From ZC4RG17 sp036259475 (GTDB taxonomy: Bacteria > Actinomycetota > Acidimicrobiia > Spongiisociales > ZC4RG35): a stretch of 64,000 nucleotides of DNA. The notes beneath the pieces were generated by a model that saw only the letters and a list, made by a program, of their open reading frames with translations, made no database searches and had not been told where the DNA came from. The stretch lies in assembly GCA_036259475.1 (NCBI GenBank), contig DATABS010000056.1, forward strand, positions 49,769-113,768. Reading direction: 5' to 3'. Numbering within the stretch: position 1 is the first letter of the stretch; each line of letters opens with the position of its first letter. Made by a program: the position numbers and the translations under genes. Positions 34,398-43,767 of this stretch are shown here, piece by piece.

Positions 34398-36290
34398 GTG
34401 CCAGGAGTCCAGTTGACCGGTGAAGGACTGGAGGCGGCCGTGCCTGCTCCCAACGCCGACTCCGTCGAGCTTTGCCTGTTCGAGGCGGACGGCAGCGAAA
34501 CCCGCCTGGCGCTCGTCAAAGGCGACGACGGCGTCCACCGGGGATCCTTCTCCCACGCCCGGGCCGGACAGATGTATGGCTTACGGGCTTCCGGTCCCTG
34601 GGCACCGCATGCGGGGCTTTGGCATGACCCATCCTTGCTGCTCGTAGATCCCTTCGCCCGGGCGATCGCCGGTCGATTCGTCGATCACCCGTCCGTCCAT
34701 CACGACGGGCCGCGCCGCGACACCGCCGCGTTCGTCCCCAGAAGCGTGGTGGTGGAGTCGCCTCCCCCACCCCGAACCGGCCCCTCCATTCCATGGTCGG
34801 AGACGGTGATCTACGAGACGCATGTCCGGGGGCTCACCATGCGGCATCCTGACGTCGATCCCCTGCTGCGAGGGACATACCTCGGGGTCTCGTCCCCTCC
34901 GATGGTGGCGCACTTTCGCCGCCTGGGCGTGACAACGGTGGAGCTGATGCCTGTCGCCCACCACGTATCCGAACCCGCCCTGCAAGCCCGGGGAATGTCG
35001 AACTACTGGGGCTACTCCACCCTGGCCTGGTGGGCGCCCCACGCCGGCTACGCCACGGCAGACGACGGCCGTCAGGGGGCCGAGTTCGCCGAGATGGTCG
35101 ACCAGCTCCATGCCGCCGGTCTGGAGGTCATCGTCGACGTCGTCTTCAACCACACCGTCGAAGGGGGCCTCCTCGGGCCGATCCTTTCGATGAAGGGGCT
35201 GGACAATCCTGGTTGGTATCGACTTGACTCGTCCGGCGGCTACGTCGATTGGACCGGAACCGGCAACACTATCGACACCGCCAACCCGGCGGTTCGAGAG
35301 GCCATCGTCGGGGCCCTGCGCTGGTGGGCCGAAGGCCTGGGGGTCGACGGATTCCGGTTCGATTTGGGCGTCACACTGGGTCGGGGAGAGGAGCAATTCG
35401 ACCCCGAACAGCTCGCCTGGCTCACCACCGACCCCGTGATCTCCACCCGCAAGCTGATCACCGAGCCCTGGGATCTGGGACCGGACGGCTACCGGCTGGG
35501 CGGCTTCGGAGGCGAATGGCGGGAATGGAACGCTCGTTTCCGCGACGACGTGCGCGATTTCTGGCGCGGCCGATCGGGAGCAGAAACGATGTCAGTTCGT
35601 CTCTCAGGATCGCCCGACGTCTTCGCCGATCGGTCCCCCGAATCGTCGCTCAACCTGATCACGGCCCACGACGGCTTCACCCTCGCAGATCTGGTGTCCT
35701 ATGACCTCAAGCACAACGAAGCCAACGGGGAGAACAACCACGATGGCCACAACGACAACCGGTCGTGGAACTCGGGGGTCGAAGGACCGACCGACGACGC
35801 CGGCATTCTCGAGATCCGCCGCCGTCGCTCGTCCGCCTTGCTGGCCACTCTCCTATCCGCGGCCGGAGTGCCCATGCTGCTGGGGGGTGACGAACTGGGG
35901 CGGAGCCAAGGAGGCAACAACAACGCCTATCCGCTGGACGAGCCAAACTGGTACGACTGGTCGCAGACCCCCTACATCGAGCTCATCGCCCGAGCCGTGG
36001 CCGTCCGCCGCTCACATCCCATGTTTGCCGGCGGCGCGTTCAAGGCGTCCGTCACCTACCACGGAGGACCGGCGACCATCGAGCTGTCACAGGATGACGA
36101 CCGGCTTGCGGGTGCGGCGAATCCCACTACCGAACCACGCCGACTTCCGCTGCCCGCCGGAAATTGGACTCTGGAGCTCGACTCTTCAGATACGACCGCG
36201 ACGGGATCATTCGAGGGGGATGTGATCGTGCCGGCCTGGAGCCTGCTCCTCTTTCGCCCGACCCGAAGTAGGGCTCAGCCGATGATGTGA
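34398..36290 (+). CDS. glgX: Glycogen debranching enzyme
   Basis: 630 residues from a GTG that follows TACGCT by 7 bases; an earlier ATG lies inside the divergent gene. N-terminal CBM48-like domain (about 1-120), then a GH13 barrel: IYETHVRGLT, DVVFNHTVEGG, DGFRFDLGVTL (nucleophile Asp), LITEPWDLG (acid Glu), LITAHDGFTLADLVSYD (third Asp), NHDGHNDNRSWN and LGGDELGRSQGGNNNAY. Hydrolyses alpha-1,6 branches of phosphorylase-trimmed glycogen. Slightly shorter than typical GlgX (~700). Tail overlaps glgC by 16 bases. Confidence 0.92.
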   Translation: MPGVQLTGEGLEAAVPAPNADSVELCLFEADGSETRLALVKGDDGVHRGSFSHARAGQMYGLRASGPWAPHAGLWHDPSLLLVDPFARAIAGRFVDHPSVHHDGPRRDTAAFVPRSVVVESPPPPRTGPSIPWSETVIYETHVRGLTMRHPDVDPLLRGTYLGVSSPPMVAHFRRLGVTTVELMPVAHHVSEPALQARGMSNYWGYSTLAWWAPHAGYATADDGRQGAEFAEMVDQLHAAGLEVIVDVVFNHTVEGGLLGPILSMKGLDNPGWYRLDSSGGYVDWTGTGNTIDTANPAVREAIVGALRWWAEGLGVDGFRFDLGVTLGRGEEQFDPEQLAWLTTDPVISTRKLITEPWDLGPDGYRLGGFGGEWREWNARFRDDVRDFWRGRSGAETMSVRLSGSPDVFADRSPESSLNLITAHDGFTLADLVSYDLKHNEANGENNHDGHNDNRSWNSGVEGPTDDAGILEIRRRRSSALLATLLSAAGVPMLLGGDELGRSQGGNNNAYPLDEPNWYDWSQTPYIELIARAVAVRRSHPMFAGGAFKASVTYHGGPATIELSQDDDRLAGAANPTTEPRRLPLPAGNWTLELDSSDTTATGSFEGDVIVPAWSLLLFRPTRSRAQPMM

Positions 36291-37507
36291 CCCTTTGGGA
36301 CGGCCACGATTCCCCCTTCCGAGACCGTGAAGTGCTCGGCGTCTCTCTCATGGTCGACGCCGATCTCGGATCCGGCCGGCACGTCCACGTTCTTGTCGAT
36401 GATCACGTTGCGCAGCACCGCCCCCGGGCCGACCGTGACATCGTCGAGAAGGATGGCCCCCTCGACCACTGCTCCCGCTTCGATCCGGACGCCCGGAGAA
36501 GCAACGGTGCGGCTGACATACGCCCCGGAGATGATGACACCGTTGGAGAGCACCGAGTCGGCGATCTGGCCCGGCCCATGCTCGGCGACTGCGACCAGCT
36601 TGGCCGGGGCACTGGTCCGGGTGGAGGTGTAGATGGGCCAGTCGTCGTTGTAGAGGCTGAAGACCGGCTCGGCAGACACGAGGTCCATGTGGGCATCGAA
36701 ATAGGAGTCGAGCGTTCCTACGTCCCTCCAATAACCCCGCTCGCGTTCGCCCAGGCCTGCCACTTCGTTGAGCGTGAAGTCATAGCAATTGACCATCCCC
36801 CGTTCGACCAGCTTGGGGATGATGTCGCCACCCACATCATGACGGGAGGAATCGTCGACGGCGTCCTCGGCGATCTGCTCCAGCAGGGCTTCGGTCGTGA
36901 ACACGTAGTTGCCCATCGACGCCAGGGCAGTATCCGGGTCGTCCGGCGTCGCCGGGGGGTCGGCGGGCTTCTCCCAGAATCGGGCGATTCGGGTGCTGCG
37001 GCCCTCGAGCTCGATGATCCCGAAGGCGGTCGCCTCAGCGCGGGGCACGCGGATCCCGGCCACCGTGGCCCCGGCTCCACTCTCTATATGCGCCTGCAGC
37101 ATCTGGGACGGGTCCATGCGGTAGATGTGGTCCGCCCCGAACACGAAGATGTAGTCCGGCTCCTCGTCGGCGATGATGTTGAGGTTCTGATAGATGGCGT
37201 CGGCCGATCCCAGGAACCACCGCTGCCCCACCCGCATCTGGGCCGGCACGGATGTGACGTAGTTGCCCAGCAGCGTCGACATTCGCCATGTCCGGGAGAG
37301 ATGGACGTTGAGGCTATGGCTCTTGTACTGGGTGAGGACGACTATCCGACGGTGGCCTCCATTGACGAGGTTGGAGAGAGCGAAGTCGATCAGCCGGTAG
37401 TGACCGCCGAAGGGCACCGCCGGCTTGGCGCGGTCTCGGGTGAGCGGCAAGAGGCGCTTACCCTCCCCGCCGGCGAGAACCATCGACAGGACCTGGGATC
37501 GGTTCAT
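36275..37507 (-). CDS. glgC: Glucose-1-phosphate adenylyltransferase
   Basis: 410 residues. LAGGEGKRLLPLTRDRAKPAVPFGGHYRLIDFALSNLVNGG, GSADAIYQN, VFGADHIYRMD, GIIEL, FWEKP and YWRDVGTLDSYF are GlgC signatures; the C-terminal left-handed beta-helix (VISGAYVSRTVASPGVRIEAGAVVEGAILL) is present. Makes ADP-glucose for glycogen synthesis. Lies 2 bases after the cyclic-nucleotide-binding-type gene, with which it should be co-transcribed, and overlaps glgX tail to tail. Confidence 0.95.
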   Translation of the reverse strand: MNRSQVLSMVLAGGEGKRLLPLTRDRAKPAVPFGGHYRLIDFALSNLVNGGHRRIVVLTQYKSHSLNVHLSRTWRMSTLLGNYVTSVPAQMRVGQRWFLGSADAIYQNLNIIADEEPDYIFVFGADHIYRMDPSQMLQAHIESGAGATVAGIRVPRAEATAFGIIELEGRSTRIARFWEKPADPPATPDDPDTALASMGNYVFTTEALLEQIAEDAVDDSSRHDVGGDIIPKLVERGMVNCYDFTLNEVAGLGERERGYWRDVGTLDSYFDAHMDLVSAEPVFSLYNDDWPIYTSTRTSAPAKLVAVAEHGPGQIADSVLSNGVIISGAYVSRTVASPGVRIEAGAVVEGAILLDDVTVGPGAVLRNVIIDKNVDVPAGSEIGVDHERDAEHFTVSEGGIVAVPKGHIIG

Positions 37508-37509
37508 CC

Positions 37510-37914
37510 TCAGAGGTGGCCGGCGAAGCGTCGAGCGACGCCCCGCAGCATGGCGAGGGCGATGGGAGGCTCGCGCTCGAGCAGCGCATCCAGATCTCCT
37601 CGTCGGATGGCTAGCGCCCGCAGGTCCTCGTGGACGCACACCCGGGCCGAACGCGGCGTGTCTGCCAGCACCGACAGTTCGCCGACGAACTCGCCGGGGC
37701 CGAGCGTGACGTCGTCGTCGTGAGGCAGCTCGACCCTGACCGAACCCTCCTCGATGATGAAGACGCCGGTGCCGGCCTGGCCTCGCTCCATCAGGACATG
37801 GCCGGAGGGTGCCTCGAATTCTGTGGCCAGTTCGGCCACGCGCTGCAAGGCCGCGCCGTCGAGATCGGCGAAGAGGGGTACTCGACGAAGTCGGTCGACA
37901 TCAGGGGTCGTCAT
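37510..37914 (-). CDS. Single-domain cyclic-nucleotide-binding-type protein
   Basis: 134 residues: LRRVPLFADLDGAALQRVAELATEFEAPSGHVLMERGQAGTGVFIIEEGSVRVEL, then LGPGEFVGELSVLADTPRSARVCVHEDLRALAIRRGDLDALL. This is a cNMP-binding barrel with a PGEFVGELSVL...RSARV phosphate-binding cassette, including the Glu and Arg normally used for the nucleotide. There is no HTH or enzyme domain. It may regulate GlgC by direct contact or serve as a sensor; this rests only on the 2-base spacing. Confidence 0.8.
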   Translation of the reverse strand: MTTPDVDRLRRVPLFADLDGAALQRVAELATEFEAPSGHVLMERGQAGTGVFIIEEGSVRVELPHDDDVTLGPGEFVGELSVLADTPRSARVCVHEDLRALAIRRGDLDALLEREPPIALAMLRGVARRFAGHL

Positions 37915-37999
37915 AGCGGCCAGGGTAGCTCGCAAGCCGTTCGCGGCGGATCGGTGTCAATCGTTCAAGACCGGCGCCGCATTTGACGATCACAAGCGG

Positions 38000-39463
38000 G
38001 TGACTCCTCCCAGCACCACCATCAGCCGGTCGTTCACGGGTGCCCTAGAGGTCGGCGACCAGACCGTTCCCGCCACTGTGGTCTTCGGCGAGAGCTCGGT
38101 GAGCCTCGCCGTCGCCGGGGACACGGTCGGAGAGTGGCCCACGGACGAGGTCGAGGTCGTGCCCGCCGGGAGCGCCTATGCCATTCGCGCCGAAGGTGAC
38201 ACGGTCCACTTCATGCCGGACGAGACCACCGACTTTGCCACGTTTGTCGCCCGGCCCGAGGCCGACAACACGGGAGAGCCGGCTCCGAGGCCGGTTTCTG
38301 TCGAAACGGAGCCGGTCGCAGCGGAGACTCCCCCAACGCCGTCGTCGTTCGACGCATCCACGGAGGAGCGGCAGGAGCCGTTCCTCGGGTTGGCCGATAC
38401 CACGTGCGAAGAGGAACAAATCGACGAGCCCGCCCTCGCCTTCGAAGACTCGGCCGACGAATTCTTCGCCGCCGGCCTCAATGGTCCACCTTCCGAGTCG
38501 GGTCCACCCGCCTTTCGCCCGGTGGTGTTCGACACTCCCCCGCCCCCCGCCCCTCCGATCGAGGAGCCGGCCGAGGAAGAGCCGGAGACCACCTCCGTCG
38601 ATGAGGAGCTGAACGGGTGGCCCGTGGTCGAGGAGGAAGCGCCCTTCCCACCGGTGGTGGAGCCGGTAGACGAGCAGAATCCTGCGAATCCAGTGCATCT
38701 GGCCGATCCGTTAGGCGAGGAAGAGGCCTCCCCGTCACGTCTGGGGCGCTTCTTCAGACGCGCCCGTGAGGTGGCCGGTGAGGAGGCACCCTCCGCCACC
38801 GAGGAGTCGGACGATTCTGACGACACGCCGGAGCCGATCACCGACTCGGAGAACCTCCGCCAGTGGGGATTGGTGGTGGCGGGCGGGGTGGTTCTGCTGG
38901 TCATCATCGGGGTGGTGGCGTGGGGTCTGATCTCGCTCATGGGCGGTGAGGAGGAGCCGACGACCGAGACCGTCGCCCTGCCTTCGACCACCGTGGCGGC
39001 CGTCGCTCCTTCGTTTCAGGCGACGGTAACGACCCTGGCGCCTTCGACCACCGTGGCGGCCGAGAACCGAGCCGCGGCCGCCAGCTTCGTGGCGGACTGG
39101 AACGGCCTGGCCGCCGAATACGCCTATCACATGACCATTTCGGCCGAAAGCCTGCCGATCTCGACTGCGCCCACGGGTGCCGTACATCTCACCTACGGCG
39201 AGGACGGAATCCTCGTGTTGAACATGGTTCCCCAAGGAACGAATCAAGATCGCGACATATTGGTGGCGATGGGGATGGCAGTGGCGTGGGCCGATCCAGG
39301 ATTGAGTCCCGAGGGCCGAAAGCAGCTGCTGGGTGCCCTCGGCATCGACGTCGACGATCCCCGACTGAACGACCTGGGCGGCCAGCTCGACCGCAACGGG
39401 GTGGTCTACCGCGTATCGGTTACCGACGACATCATCCGCTTCGAGGTAGCTCCCTCCGCCTGA
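38000..39463 (+). CDS. Bitopic membrane protein, unknown function
   Basis: About 487 residues from a GTG. N-terminal small beta domain (about 10-70: SFTGALEVGDQTVPATVVFGESSVSLAVAGDTVGEWPTDEV), a ~210-residue very acidic Pro/Glu-rich region, an Arg patch (SRLGRFFRRAR), one transmembrane helix (about 292-314, LVVAGGVVLLVIIGVVAWGLISL) and an extracytoplasmic C-terminal domain (about 350-487). The linker after the helix carries a 22-base direct repeat. Not recognised; start is uncertain. Confidence 0.65.
   Translation: MTPPSTTISRSFTGALEVGDQTVPATVVFGESSVSLAVAGDTVGEWPTDEVEVVPAGSAYAIRAEGDTVHFMPDETTDFATFVARPEADNTGEPAPRPVSVETEPVAAETPPTPSSFDASTEERQEPFLGLADTTCEEEQIDEPALAFEDSADEFFAAGLNGPPSESGPPAFRPVVFDTPPPPAPPIEEPAEEEPETTSVDEELNGWPVVEEEAPFPPVVEPVDEQNPANPVHLADPLGEEEASPSRLGRFFRRAREVAGEEAPSATEESDDSDDTPEPITDSENLRQWGLVVAGGVVLLVIIGVVAWGLISLMGGEEEPTTETVALPSTTVAAVAPSFQATVTTLAPSTTVAAENRAAAASFVADWNGLAAEYAYHMTISAESLPISTAPTGAVHLTYGEDGILVLNMVPQGTNQDRDILVAMGMAVAWADPGLSPEGRKQLLGALGIDVDDPRLNDLGGQLDRNGVVYRVSVTDDIIRFEVAPSA
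38981..39062 (+). repeat. 22-base direct repeat within the bitopic protein gene
   Basis: CCTTCGACCACCGTGGCGGC plus CG occurs at 38981-39002 and again at 39041-39062, exactly 60 bases apart and in frame, so the linker peptide PSTTVAA is duplicated. Probably a replication-slippage product in a flexible linker. Confidence 0.85.
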
Positions 39464-39530
39464 GAAGTCTGTCGCAGCCCTCGAGGGGGGCGGAAGTCGT
39501 TCGATGACCGCTCGCCCGACCACGCCGAGG

Positions 39531-40097
39531 TCAGGCCTGGTCCCCGAGCCACATGTCGATTCGATCCAGCAGGTATTCGCTGACCTCCCTCGACCGGTCG
39601 AGCGCGTCACACAGCTGCTCCCGGCCCATCAGCATGTCGACCAGCGATACCGACGTCCTCCCGATCAGGTTGAGCCGGCGCTCAGGAGCGTCGGTGACCG
39701 CCCCGTAGGAGTCGATCGCCGATACCTCCACGGACAGCGCCATACCGCCGATACCGGCGAGATCCGTCGCCAACACCAGCAGATCGGGTGGCTCCGATAG
39801 CGGCGGGACCGCCCAGTTGAAATACAGGCTGAGGTGGTAGTCGTCGGGCGGTTCGTCCCAGTCGTCGCCCAACTCCTCGAGTTCATCCTGGAGGGACAGG
39901 AGTACCCGCGGGTCCACGTCGAGGGCGAGATGCAGATCGAGCGGCCGACCGCAGCCGACTTCCGGATGGAGGTCGACTTCCCAGGACTGCCGCAACGAGT
40001 AGGTCTCCACGATGTGACGCTCGTCGTGGACATGGAAGCCGTGGTCGATGGCGTGCTCTTTGAGATCGGCGACGAAGCCGGCGATATCGATGGCCAC
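39531..40097 (-). CDS. Conserved-looking hypothetical protein
   Basis: 188 residues from GTG 40097. Acidic, soluble, no signal peptide or membrane helix. MAIDIAGFVADLKEHAIDHGFHVHDERHIVETYSLRQSWEVDLHPEVGCGRPLDLHLALDVDPRVLLSLQDEL suggests an alpha/beta fold; I do not recognise a family. It sits between a convergent membrane-protein gene and the molybdenum hydroxylase operon and has codon use like its neighbours. Confidence 0.6.
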   Translation of the reverse strand: MAIDIAGFVADLKEHAIDHGFHVHDERHIVETYSLRQSWEVDLHPEVGCGRPLDLHLALDVDPRVLLSLQDELEELGDDWDEPPDDYHLSLYFNWAVPPLSEPPDLLVLATDLAGIGGMALSVEVSAIDSYGAVTDAPERRLNLIGRTSVSLVDMLMGREQLCDALDRSREVSEYLLDRIDMWLGDQA

Positions 40098-40151
40098 GCC
40101 GCGAGCCTACAGCCGATGGGCGCATGCAGGTAAGGGCCTCGATGGGAGTGG

Positions 40152-41129
40152 TCAGAGGCCCAGTTCGCCTATAGCCGATTCGGATCCGGCGTCACCCTCG
40201 ACGGCCCGCCGAACCGCCTCGAGCACGACGTTTCGGAGAAGCGGTACTTTGTGGCCGGTCATCGCCAGCGGAGTGACCTCCGTGGTCGAGAGAGCGGCCG
40301 CCTCCTCCTGACCGGAGAGGTCAGCGGCACCCAGGCCGGCGAGCGCCTCTTCGACATGGTTCAACCGCAGAGGGACGGGGGCCACCCCACCGACCGCGAC
40401 TGCCGGCCGTTCGATGGTCGAACCGCCGGCGAGCCGCAGGCGGCACACCGCTTCCACGATCGGCCATTCGGCGAGCGCTCTTCCTGTCGCCCTCAGATAG
40501 GCCGCTCGCTCCCCCAGGAGTGCAGGAGGCAGCTCGACGGCGATCATGACGTCTCCCTCGTCGAGCCGATGGTGGCGGGAGCCGTCGCTTCCGTCCCCCA
40601 GCAGCTGGGACATGGTCAGCCGACGGTCACCGGAGACCACCGCGGTGGCGTCGTAGGCCATCAGCGCCATGGCCAACGACGAAGGATGGGGAGCAACACA
40701 TGGTCCCAGGTCGAAGATCACGCCATGGCGGTGATCGCCCTCCCGGGCGGGACAGGACGAGCCGCCCGACCGGTAACAGGTGAATCCGGGATGGCGGTAG
40801 TAGGGACACCGGTTGTGCTGGAGCAGGTTGCCACCGAGAGTCCCCACCGCCCTGATTTGGGGAGTGGCCAGTGCCCCGGCCGTCAGCGACAACGCCGGCC
40901 ATCCCTCGACAACGGCCGGATGGCCGGCGATGGTGGCGATGCGGGTCAGCGCCCCGATCCGGGCGCCGCCCGCATCGGCCTCGACTCCGCGCAGTTCCTC
41001 CAGCGCCCGCAGGTCGACGATGTCACCGTCCGACAAGCCCAGCCGGCGCCGGGCATGCAGGTCCGTGCCACCCGCCCGGTAAGCCCCCCGGGCCGCCACC
41101 GCCTCTCCGACGTCTCCGGGGCGGATCAC
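40152..41129 (-). CDS. Molybdenum hydroxylase FAD/[4Fe-4S] subunit
   Basis: 325 residues from a GTG overlapping the upstream gene by four bases. FAD domain: RAGGTDLHARRR, LTAGALATPQIRAVGTLGGNLLQ. This is followed by CPYYRHPGFTCYRSGGSSCPAREG, a Cys-rich insert like that holding the extra [4Fe-4S] cluster in PaoB/YagS and 4-hydroxybenzoyl-CoA reductase beta subunits. APHPSSLAMALMAYDA and C-terminal CO-dehydrogenase-flavoprotein domain follow. It passes electrons between the Moco subunit and an external acceptor. Confidence 0.88.
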   Translation of the reverse strand: MIRPGDVGEAVAARGAYRAGGTDLHARRRLGLSDGDIVDLRALEELRGVEADAGGARIGALTRIATIAGHPAVVEGWPALSLTAGALATPQIRAVGTLGGNLLQHNRCPYYRHPGFTCYRSGGSSCPAREGDHRHGVIFDLGPCVAPHPSSLAMALMAYDATAVVSGDRRLTMSQLLGDGSDGSRHHRLDEGDVMIAVELPPALLGERAAYLRATGRALAEWPIVEAVCRLRLAGGSTIERPAVAVGGVAPVPLRLNHVEEALAGLGAADLSGQEEAAALSTTEVTPLAMTGHKVPLLRNVVLEAVRRAVEGDAGSESAIGELGL

Positions 41130-43756
41130 CCGAACGCCTCGACGATTTCGCCGGGGAGGATGGGCAGACGCCGGAACCTGACACCCGTGGCGTGGGCCAC
41201 GGCGCCGGCGATCGCCGCCGGTACGGCGACGATCCCGAGCTCGGCCAACCCGGTGCCGCCTCCGGCGGCATGCTCGAAACCCCACTCGATGAAATGCACC
41301 TGCATCTCCGGTGTATCGCCGATGCCGGCCAGGCGGTAGTCCTCGAGGTTGGTAGTCAGCACGGCCCCCGTGAGACGGTCGATCCGGCGTTCCTCGTGGA
41401 GGGCCATGCCCAGGCCCTGGCACACCCCGCCGTACACCTGGCTGCGAGCTACTTCCGGAGCATGGATCTTCCCGGCCGCCAGGGCGGTGTCGACCCGCAG
41501 CACCCTCACTGATCCCAGCCGGATGTCCACTTCCACCTCTACGACATGAGCGGACTCGGGAAGTCCTCGACCGAACCGCAGTCCTCCGATCCGATGGGGG
41601 AGCCGGGTGAGCGCCCGGTGGTCGGGCGGCCGGGTCGCTTTCTCCACCACCCGACTCAGCCGGGGAAGCAGTTCGTCCCACGTGAGGAGTTCGTCCGCAT
41701 GGAGCACGCCGCCGTCAGTGACGGTCGCCCCTTCCAAACCGACGGCGGGCAACTGTTCAGCCAGGCTCTTCGCCGCCTGGTCGGCGGCGGCGCGGGCCGT
41801 AGGCCAAAGACTGGAAGTGGTGCGGGACCCCGAGGACATGAAGCCGCGGCCGTGACGGCTTCCACCGATGACGACATCGATGGATGCGGCTGCGACGCCG
41901 AACGACTCGGCCACCGCCGACGCCAGCATCGCCCGGGTGCCGTTGCCCAAGTCCTGCACGCCGGCCACGACCCGGATGCCGCCGGGCCCGGCCTCTACAG
42001 TCACCTCGGCCGTGGGGTCATGGCCCTGGAACCACGAGCCGAAGGCGACGCCCACTCCACGCCGATGACGTCCCCCGCCGGGCGCCACCCGGGTCGACCA
42101 CAGAGGGTGCCCTTCCACCCAGTCGTACATCGCCTTCCGGAGCGGACGACGGTTCCATGACCGTCGCAGAGCGATGGGGGCGACCCCAATCTTCTCCGCC
42201 AGTTCCTCCACCGCGCCTTCCAGGGCGAACAGAGCCGGGGGCCCTCCGGGTGCCCGAAAGGCGGTGCCGGGAGGGGCGTTGGAGACGGCATCGAAATCGA
42301 GGAGTGACCGGGGCGCACCCGGATAGACGAAGCGGGGGAGGAAAGACGCCACGAGGCTGCCGGCGGAGGCGCCTGAGTCGGCCACAGAACGGACCTTCAT
42401 GGCCGTCAGGCGATGAGAGTTGTCGGCGCCGATCGCCAGGTCGATGCTGGTACCGGGCCGGTTGCCTCCCACCGTCATCTCCTCGATACGATCGAACACG
42501 ACCCGTACCGGCCGCGACGCCAGCCGAGCGAGACGGGCCGCCGCCACCGCCTCGACACCCAGGCTCTGCTTGGCTCCGAATGCACCACCCACGTGGACGG
42601 CGACCACCTCCACGTTCTCCAGGGGGACACCCAGTTGTTCAGCCAGCTCCTCCCGGTTCGGGCCTACCCCCTGCGTTGAGAGGTGGACGGTCAGATGGCC
42701 GTCGGGACTCCACTCTGCGACAGCCGCGTGTGGTTCGAGAGCAGTGTGGGACACGACAGCTGTGTCCCATCGCCCCTCGATCAGCCGACCGTCGTCGCCC
42801 GCCCGGGCCAGTCGGCGGTCCACCCGCCACGAAAAAGGGGCGGCCGGGATCGTCGGTCCTACGAGGTTCTTGCGTCGCACGTTGGGCAGGGTGGGCGCCT
42901 CGTTGTTGGAAGGGGGGATCCACCAGCCGTGGACGTCGGGAGCGTCGTCGGCCTGACATTCGTCGGCCCCGACGGCCGACGGAAGTGGCTCGATCACCAC
43001 CGCCACGCGATCGGCGGCGAGACGGGCAGTCGTCTCGTCGTTCGCCACCACGGCGGCCACGGGCTGGCCGTAGAAGCGGATGCGCTCGCTCGGCTTGGCG
43101 AGCATCAAGAATGCCTCGACGCCGTCGAGGGTCAACGCCCCCTCCGCGTCCACACCGACGAGCGTCCCGTGCGCCACCTCGGAACGGATGATGCGACCGA
43201 CCATCGCGTCGACGTGGATGTCGGTTGTATAGCGGGCGGCGCCCGTCACCTTGGCCTCGCCGTCGGGGCGGACCGCCGCCACCTCACCGGCGTCGAACGC
43301 ACCGGCGCAGGCGTCGGCGACCGCTCGGTATATCCCCTGGTAGGCGCCACAACGGCACAGATGCCCGGCCAGTGCCCGGGCTATGTCTTGCCGCTCGGGC
43401 CGAGCCATTCCCCGCTCTGCCCGCCAGCGGCTGTAGAACGCGACTGCCTCGACGACGAAGCCGGGAGTGCAGTAGCCGCACTGAAGGGCGTCATGGGCGA
43501 GAAACCCCTTCTGAACCGGATGCAGCTCCCCATCGGCGGCGATGCCTTCGATCGTGACTACGTCGCCGGCCTCGAGATCCCCGGCGGGCAGGACACAGGA
43601 CGCCACGGGGACACCGTCGACGGCGATGGTGCATGCTCCACACACCCCCGTGCCACACACGAGTTTCGTGCCGGTCAGGCCGAGTTCGTTGCGGAGCACG
43701 TCCACCGCCGTCTCGTGGCGAGGCGACACCTCGAGCTGCCGGCCGTTTATGGGCAT
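41126..43756 (-). CDS. Fused [2Fe-2S] + molybdopterin subunit of xanthine-dehydrogenase-family enzyme
   Basis: 876 residues. The first ~155 carry both [2Fe-2S] sites: Cys34, 39, 42, 54 (CGTGVCGACTIAVDG) and Cys93, 96, 134, 136 (QCGYCTPGF, HLCRCGAYQG). From ~165 on is the Moco subunit: RYTTDIHVDAMV, VHVGGAFGAKQS, TAFRAPGGPPALFALE, GVQDLGNGTRAMLA and GTGLAELGI near the C-terminus, the position of the catalytic Glu. In most relatives these are separate proteins. Substrate (aldehyde, purine or aromatic) cannot be told. No Moco maturation genes are adjacent. Confidence 0.88.
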   Translation of the reverse strand: MPINGRQLEVSPRHETAVDVLRNELGLTGTKLVCGTGVCGACTIAVDGVPVASCVLPAGDLEAGDVVTIEGIAADGELHPVQKGFLAHDALQCGYCTPGFVVEAVAFYSRWRAERGMARPERQDIARALAGHLCRCGAYQGIYRAVADACAGAFDAGEVAAVRPDGEAKVTGAARYTTDIHVDAMVGRIIRSEVAHGTLVGVDAEGALTLDGVEAFLMLAKPSERIRFYGQPVAAVVANDETTARLAADRVAVVIEPLPSAVGADECQADDAPDVHGWWIPPSNNEAPTLPNVRRKNLVGPTIPAAPFSWRVDRRLARAGDDGRLIEGRWDTAVVSHTALEPHAAVAEWSPDGHLTVHLSTQGVGPNREELAEQLGVPLENVEVVAVHVGGAFGAKQSLGVEAVAAARLARLASRPVRVVFDRIEEMTVGGNRPGTSIDLAIGADNSHRLTAMKVRSVADSGASAGSLVASFLPRFVYPGAPRSLLDFDAVSNAPPGTAFRAPGGPPALFALEGAVEELAEKIGVAPIALRRSWNRRPLRKAMYDWVEGHPLWSTRVAPGGGRHRRGVGVAFGSWFQGHDPTAEVTVEAGPGGIRVVAGVQDLGNGTRAMLASAVAESFGVAAASIDVVIGGSRHGRGFMSSGSRTTSSLWPTARAAADQAAKSLAEQLPAVGLEGATVTDGGVLHADELLTWDELLPRLSRVVEKATRPPDHRALTRLPHRIGGLRFGRGLPESAHVVEVEVDIRLGSVRVLRVDTALAAGKIHAPEVARSQVYGGVCQGLGMALHEERRIDRLTGAVLTTNLEDYRLAGIGDTPEMQVHFIEWGFEHAAGGGTGLAELGIVAVPAAIAGAVAHATGVRFRRLPILPGEIVEAFG

Positions 43757-43767
43757 GGCGGCCGATG

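Noticed and set aside
36287..37723. Long plus-strand frame antisense to glgC
   Set aside because: 478-codon frame opposite a textbook GlgC; composition is His/Asp/Val/Gly-rich shadow sequence.
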